Part shown: piece by piece, positions 62,086-64,000 of the stretch
Numbering within the stretch: the stretch's first letter is position 1
Layout: each line of letters opens with the position of its first letter
Source: Marinobacter sediminicola
GTDB taxonomy: Bacteria; Pseudomonadota; Gammaproteobacteria; Pseudomonadales; Oleiphilaceae
Direction of reading: 5' to 3'
Length of the DNA: 64,000 nucleotides
Assembly: GCF_031157525.1 (NCBI RefSeq)
Contig: NZ_JAVIXR010000004.1
Coordinates: 310,001 to 374,000, forward strand
Notes under the pieces: model-generated
What the model was told of the DNA's origin: nothing
Database searches by the model: none
The model's input: only the letters and a program-made list of their open reading frames with translations
Position numbers and translations under genes: made by a program

Positions 62086-63012
62086 CTATTCCGGCAATGG
62101 AATAAACTCTTCGTCATCACCGACCACTTTGGGGAAAGTTTGAGCTTTCCACTCTGACTTGGCTTGTTCGATGCGGTCGTGGCGGCTAGAGACAAAGTTC
62201 CACTCCATGTAACGCTTACCCAGATGCTCACCGCCAACGATCGCAATCCGGGCGTCGCGTGTTGCCGTTAGTTCAAGCCCAGGCTTGTCGGATAACACGG
62301 CCATTGCGAACTCGGGTATTGTTGTGCCTCCCGCACGCAGTTCGCCCGCAGCCACGTAAACTGCACGCTCGTCTGCTTCTGGCACGCTGATGCTTTGCCC
62401 GGCCTTCAGGTGGGCTTCAACGTAAAGCGTGTCGGCAAATACCTTGACCGGCGACGTTTCACCATAGGCACTGCCCATAATCACGCGAATCGGAACGTTG
62501 TTCACTTCAACGCGGGGAATGTCGGCGTCCGGGTAATGATAAAAAGCCGGGTCAATCTCTTCATCTTCTTCCGGCAAAGCCAACCAAAGCTGGAGCCCGT
62601 GTAAGCGATGTGCGGTTTCAGTCACTTCTGGCCGTTCACGCTCGGAATGTGTAATGCCCTTGCCTGCAACCATGAGGTTTACATCCCCAGGGCGAATGGG
62701 CTGGAGACTTCCCAGAGAATCCCGGTGCAGTATTTCACCTTCAAAAAGGTATGTGACCGTGGCGAGATTGATGTGCGGGTGCGGGCGCACATTGATACCC
62801 TCTCCTGCGGGAAATTCCGCCGGTCCCATGTGATCAAAGAAAATCCACGGGCCAACCATTCGGCGTTGCATGGTTGGCAACACGCGTCTAACCGAAAAGC
62901 CGCCCAGATCCCTGTCGCGAGGCTCGATTAGCAAATGAACTTCTTTACATTCCGCAGGTTCAGAGCAGTCCTGCTCATACGCCTCATCCGGGTGCTTCGC
63001 ATCTGTGCTCAT
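62086..63012 (-). CDS. Pirin-family protein
   Basis: A 308-residue bicupin protein. The metal-binding residues of the N-terminal cupin are seen in NVRPHPHINLATVTYLFEGEI (two His) and MVAGKGITHSERE (His and Glu), and the conserved LGGFSVRRVLPTMQRRMVGPWIFFDHMGPAEF region is a Pirin hallmark. Pirins are non-haem iron proteins linked to transcription or quercetinase activity. There is no signal peptide. Confidence 0.92.
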   Translation of the reverse strand: MSTDAKHPDEAYEQDCSEPAECKEVHLLIEPRDRDLGGFSVRRVLPTMQRRMVGPWIFFDHMGPAEFPAGEGINVRPHPHINLATVTYLFEGEILHRDSLGSLQPIRPGDVNLMVAGKGITHSERERPEVTETAHRLHGLQLWLALPEEDEEIDPAFYHYPDADIPRVEVNNVPIRVIMGSAYGETSPVKVFADTLYVEAHLKAGQSISVPEADERAVYVAAGELRAGGTTIPEFAMAVLSDKPGLELTATRDARIAIVGGEHLGKRYMEWNFVSSRHDRIEQAKSEWKAQTFPKVVGDDEEFIPLPE

Positions 63013-63158
63013 TTGTACGCTCCTGTAAGACAGAAAATCAGTTCAGGATGAGGGTTCATTGCACACCCTGCTAAGTAGAGTTTTGATTGGTATATCACAT
63101 AGAATCACTCTATCTAAGCTTACCTTCATTTACCGCTATATCCAGCTGAGGAGCCTAC

Positions 63159-64000
63159 ATGGATTCGTTTACACTCGCACTTGCCGAGAAGTTGCCAAAG
63201 GCCGAGCTTCATATGCATCTTGAAGGCAGTCTTGAGCCAGAACTCATGTTCTTGCTGGCACGCCGCAATAACGTATCTCTTCCTTACGAAAATGAAGAGG
63301 CTCTGCGCCAAGCCTACCAGTTCAATAACCTTCAGGAATTTCTCGATATATATTACAACGGCATGTCCGTGCTTCTAACCGAGCAGGATTTTTATGATCT
63401 TACATGGGCTTATCTTGAGCGCAGCCATCATGACAACGTGATTCATACGGAAGTATTTTTCGATCCCCAAGCCCATCTGGCCCGTGGCGTCGCGCTTGAA
63501 TCACAAATTAATGGAATATATCGAGCACTCACTCATGCCCAGGAAAATTTGGGCATGAGTTTTCGCTTGATCATGTCGTTTTTGCGCCATTTGTCCGAAG
63601 AAAGCGCTTTCGAAACACAGGAGCTCGCCCTTCCCCACCTTGATCGCATTGATGGGGTCGGGTTGGACTCCTCCGAGTTGGGACACCCGCCTGAGAAGTT
63701 TGTACGTGTGTTCAAAAAGTGCCATGAACTCGGCCTTTTGGTAACCGCCCATGCGGGAGAAGAAGGCCCACCAGAGTATGTTTGGCAGGCGATTAATCAG
63801 CTAAACGTTCACCGTATTGATCATGGTAATCGCGCTTTGGAAGATGCGGATCTGACCACACTGCTTGTGGAAAAAGAGCTGACGCTAACCGTATGCCCTC
63901 TTTCCAATAAGCGATTGCGGGTTGTGGATGATATGAAAAAGCATCCGTTACCGGAGATGATGGCCAAAGGTTTGAAAGTAACCTTAAACTCCGATGATCC
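63159..64000 (+). CDS. Adenine deaminase (adenosine deaminase family), 5' part
   Basis: An open frame from the ATG at 63159 (GAGGAG ribosome-binding site) to the window end, 280 residues so far. The metal motif is MHLEGS (His-x-His), the middle holds HAGEEGPPEY (His, Glu) and DHG (the proton-relay His region RIDHGNRAL), and the last bases give LNSDD with the metal Asp. The stretches NNLQEFLDIYYNGM and FLRHLSEESAFETQELALPHLDRIDGVGLDSSELGHPPEKF match the bacterial adenine deaminase branch seen in Pseudomonas. It converts adenine to hypoxanthine. The 3' end is cut by the window. Confidence 0.9.
   Translation, partial: MDSFTLALAEKLPKAELHMHLEGSLEPELMFLLARRNNVSLPYENEEALRQAYQFNNLQEFLDIYYNGMSVLLTEQDFYDLTWAYLERSHHDNVIHTEVFFDPQAHLARGVALESQINGIYRALTHAQENLGMSFRLIMSFLRHLSEESAFETQELALPHLDRIDGVGLDSSELGHPPEKFVRVFKKCHELGLLVTAHAGEEGPPEYVWQAINQLNVHRIDHGNRALEDADLTTLLVEKELTLTVCPLSNKRLRVVDDMKKHPLPEMMAKGLKVTLNSDD

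Overview
The window reads as chromosomal DNA of a marine, heterotrophic gammaproteobacterium. The gene set (PQQ synthesis with an ErcA/ErcS-like pair, an Xcp-like type II secretion operon, YebG under a LexA box, LpxR, SelO, a YfeH-type transporter) and the overall sequence feel point to Marinobacter or a close relative. That placement is inferred from family resemblance, because no database search was possible. Gene density is high, strands alternate in short operons, and I see no rRNA, tRNA, CRISPR array, insertion sequence or prophage.

Layout. 1-7168: the end of pqqB, then pqqC, pqqD, pqqE, an S9 peptidase (PqqH-like), an iron alcohol dehydrogenase (ErcA-like) and a PAS hybrid kinase (ErcS/NahK-like); this is an alcohol-oxidation cofactor and control cluster. 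7508-14793: a secreted protein broken by a T9 run, an outer-membrane barrel, an EamA exporter, a thioesterase, a secreted M28 aminopeptidase and a DUF4139 protein. 14847-19664 (minus strand): an AGPS-like FAD oxidase, a GlpD-like dehydrogenase and an FGGY kinase in one operon. 19777-28427: divergent gspC and gspEFGHIJKLM, with no gspD here. 28483-30533: a GNAT protein and glutathione reductase.

30588-35738 (minus): a TonB-dependent receptor, an ABC-type substrate-binding protein without any ABC transporter, and a hybrid histidine kinase, probably one sensing operon. 35863-43286: housekeeping and transport genes, including SOS-controlled yebG, an MscS channel, a stand-alone FabH, a nitronate monooxygenase-like enzyme and a lipase-like hydrolase. 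43481-44624: a complete Xre/RES toxin-antitoxin pair with a palindromic operator. 44630-49993: an MFS exporter, a Cys-cluster protein, SelO, a DUF6172 protein, a lipoprotein and a barrel protein.

50225-58401 looks like a self-contained accessory block: an AraC regulator, a FixL/FixJ-like kinase and regulator, a single-domain receiver, two exported DUF1254/DUF1214 proteins, a small exported repeat protein and an outer-membrane transporter-like protein. It is the best candidate for an undescribed system. 58531-64000: a 58-residue exported peptide gene, LpxR, a LysR regulator, a small barrel protein, a pirin and the start of adenine deaminase. Several strong inverted repeats lie between the genes in this last part.
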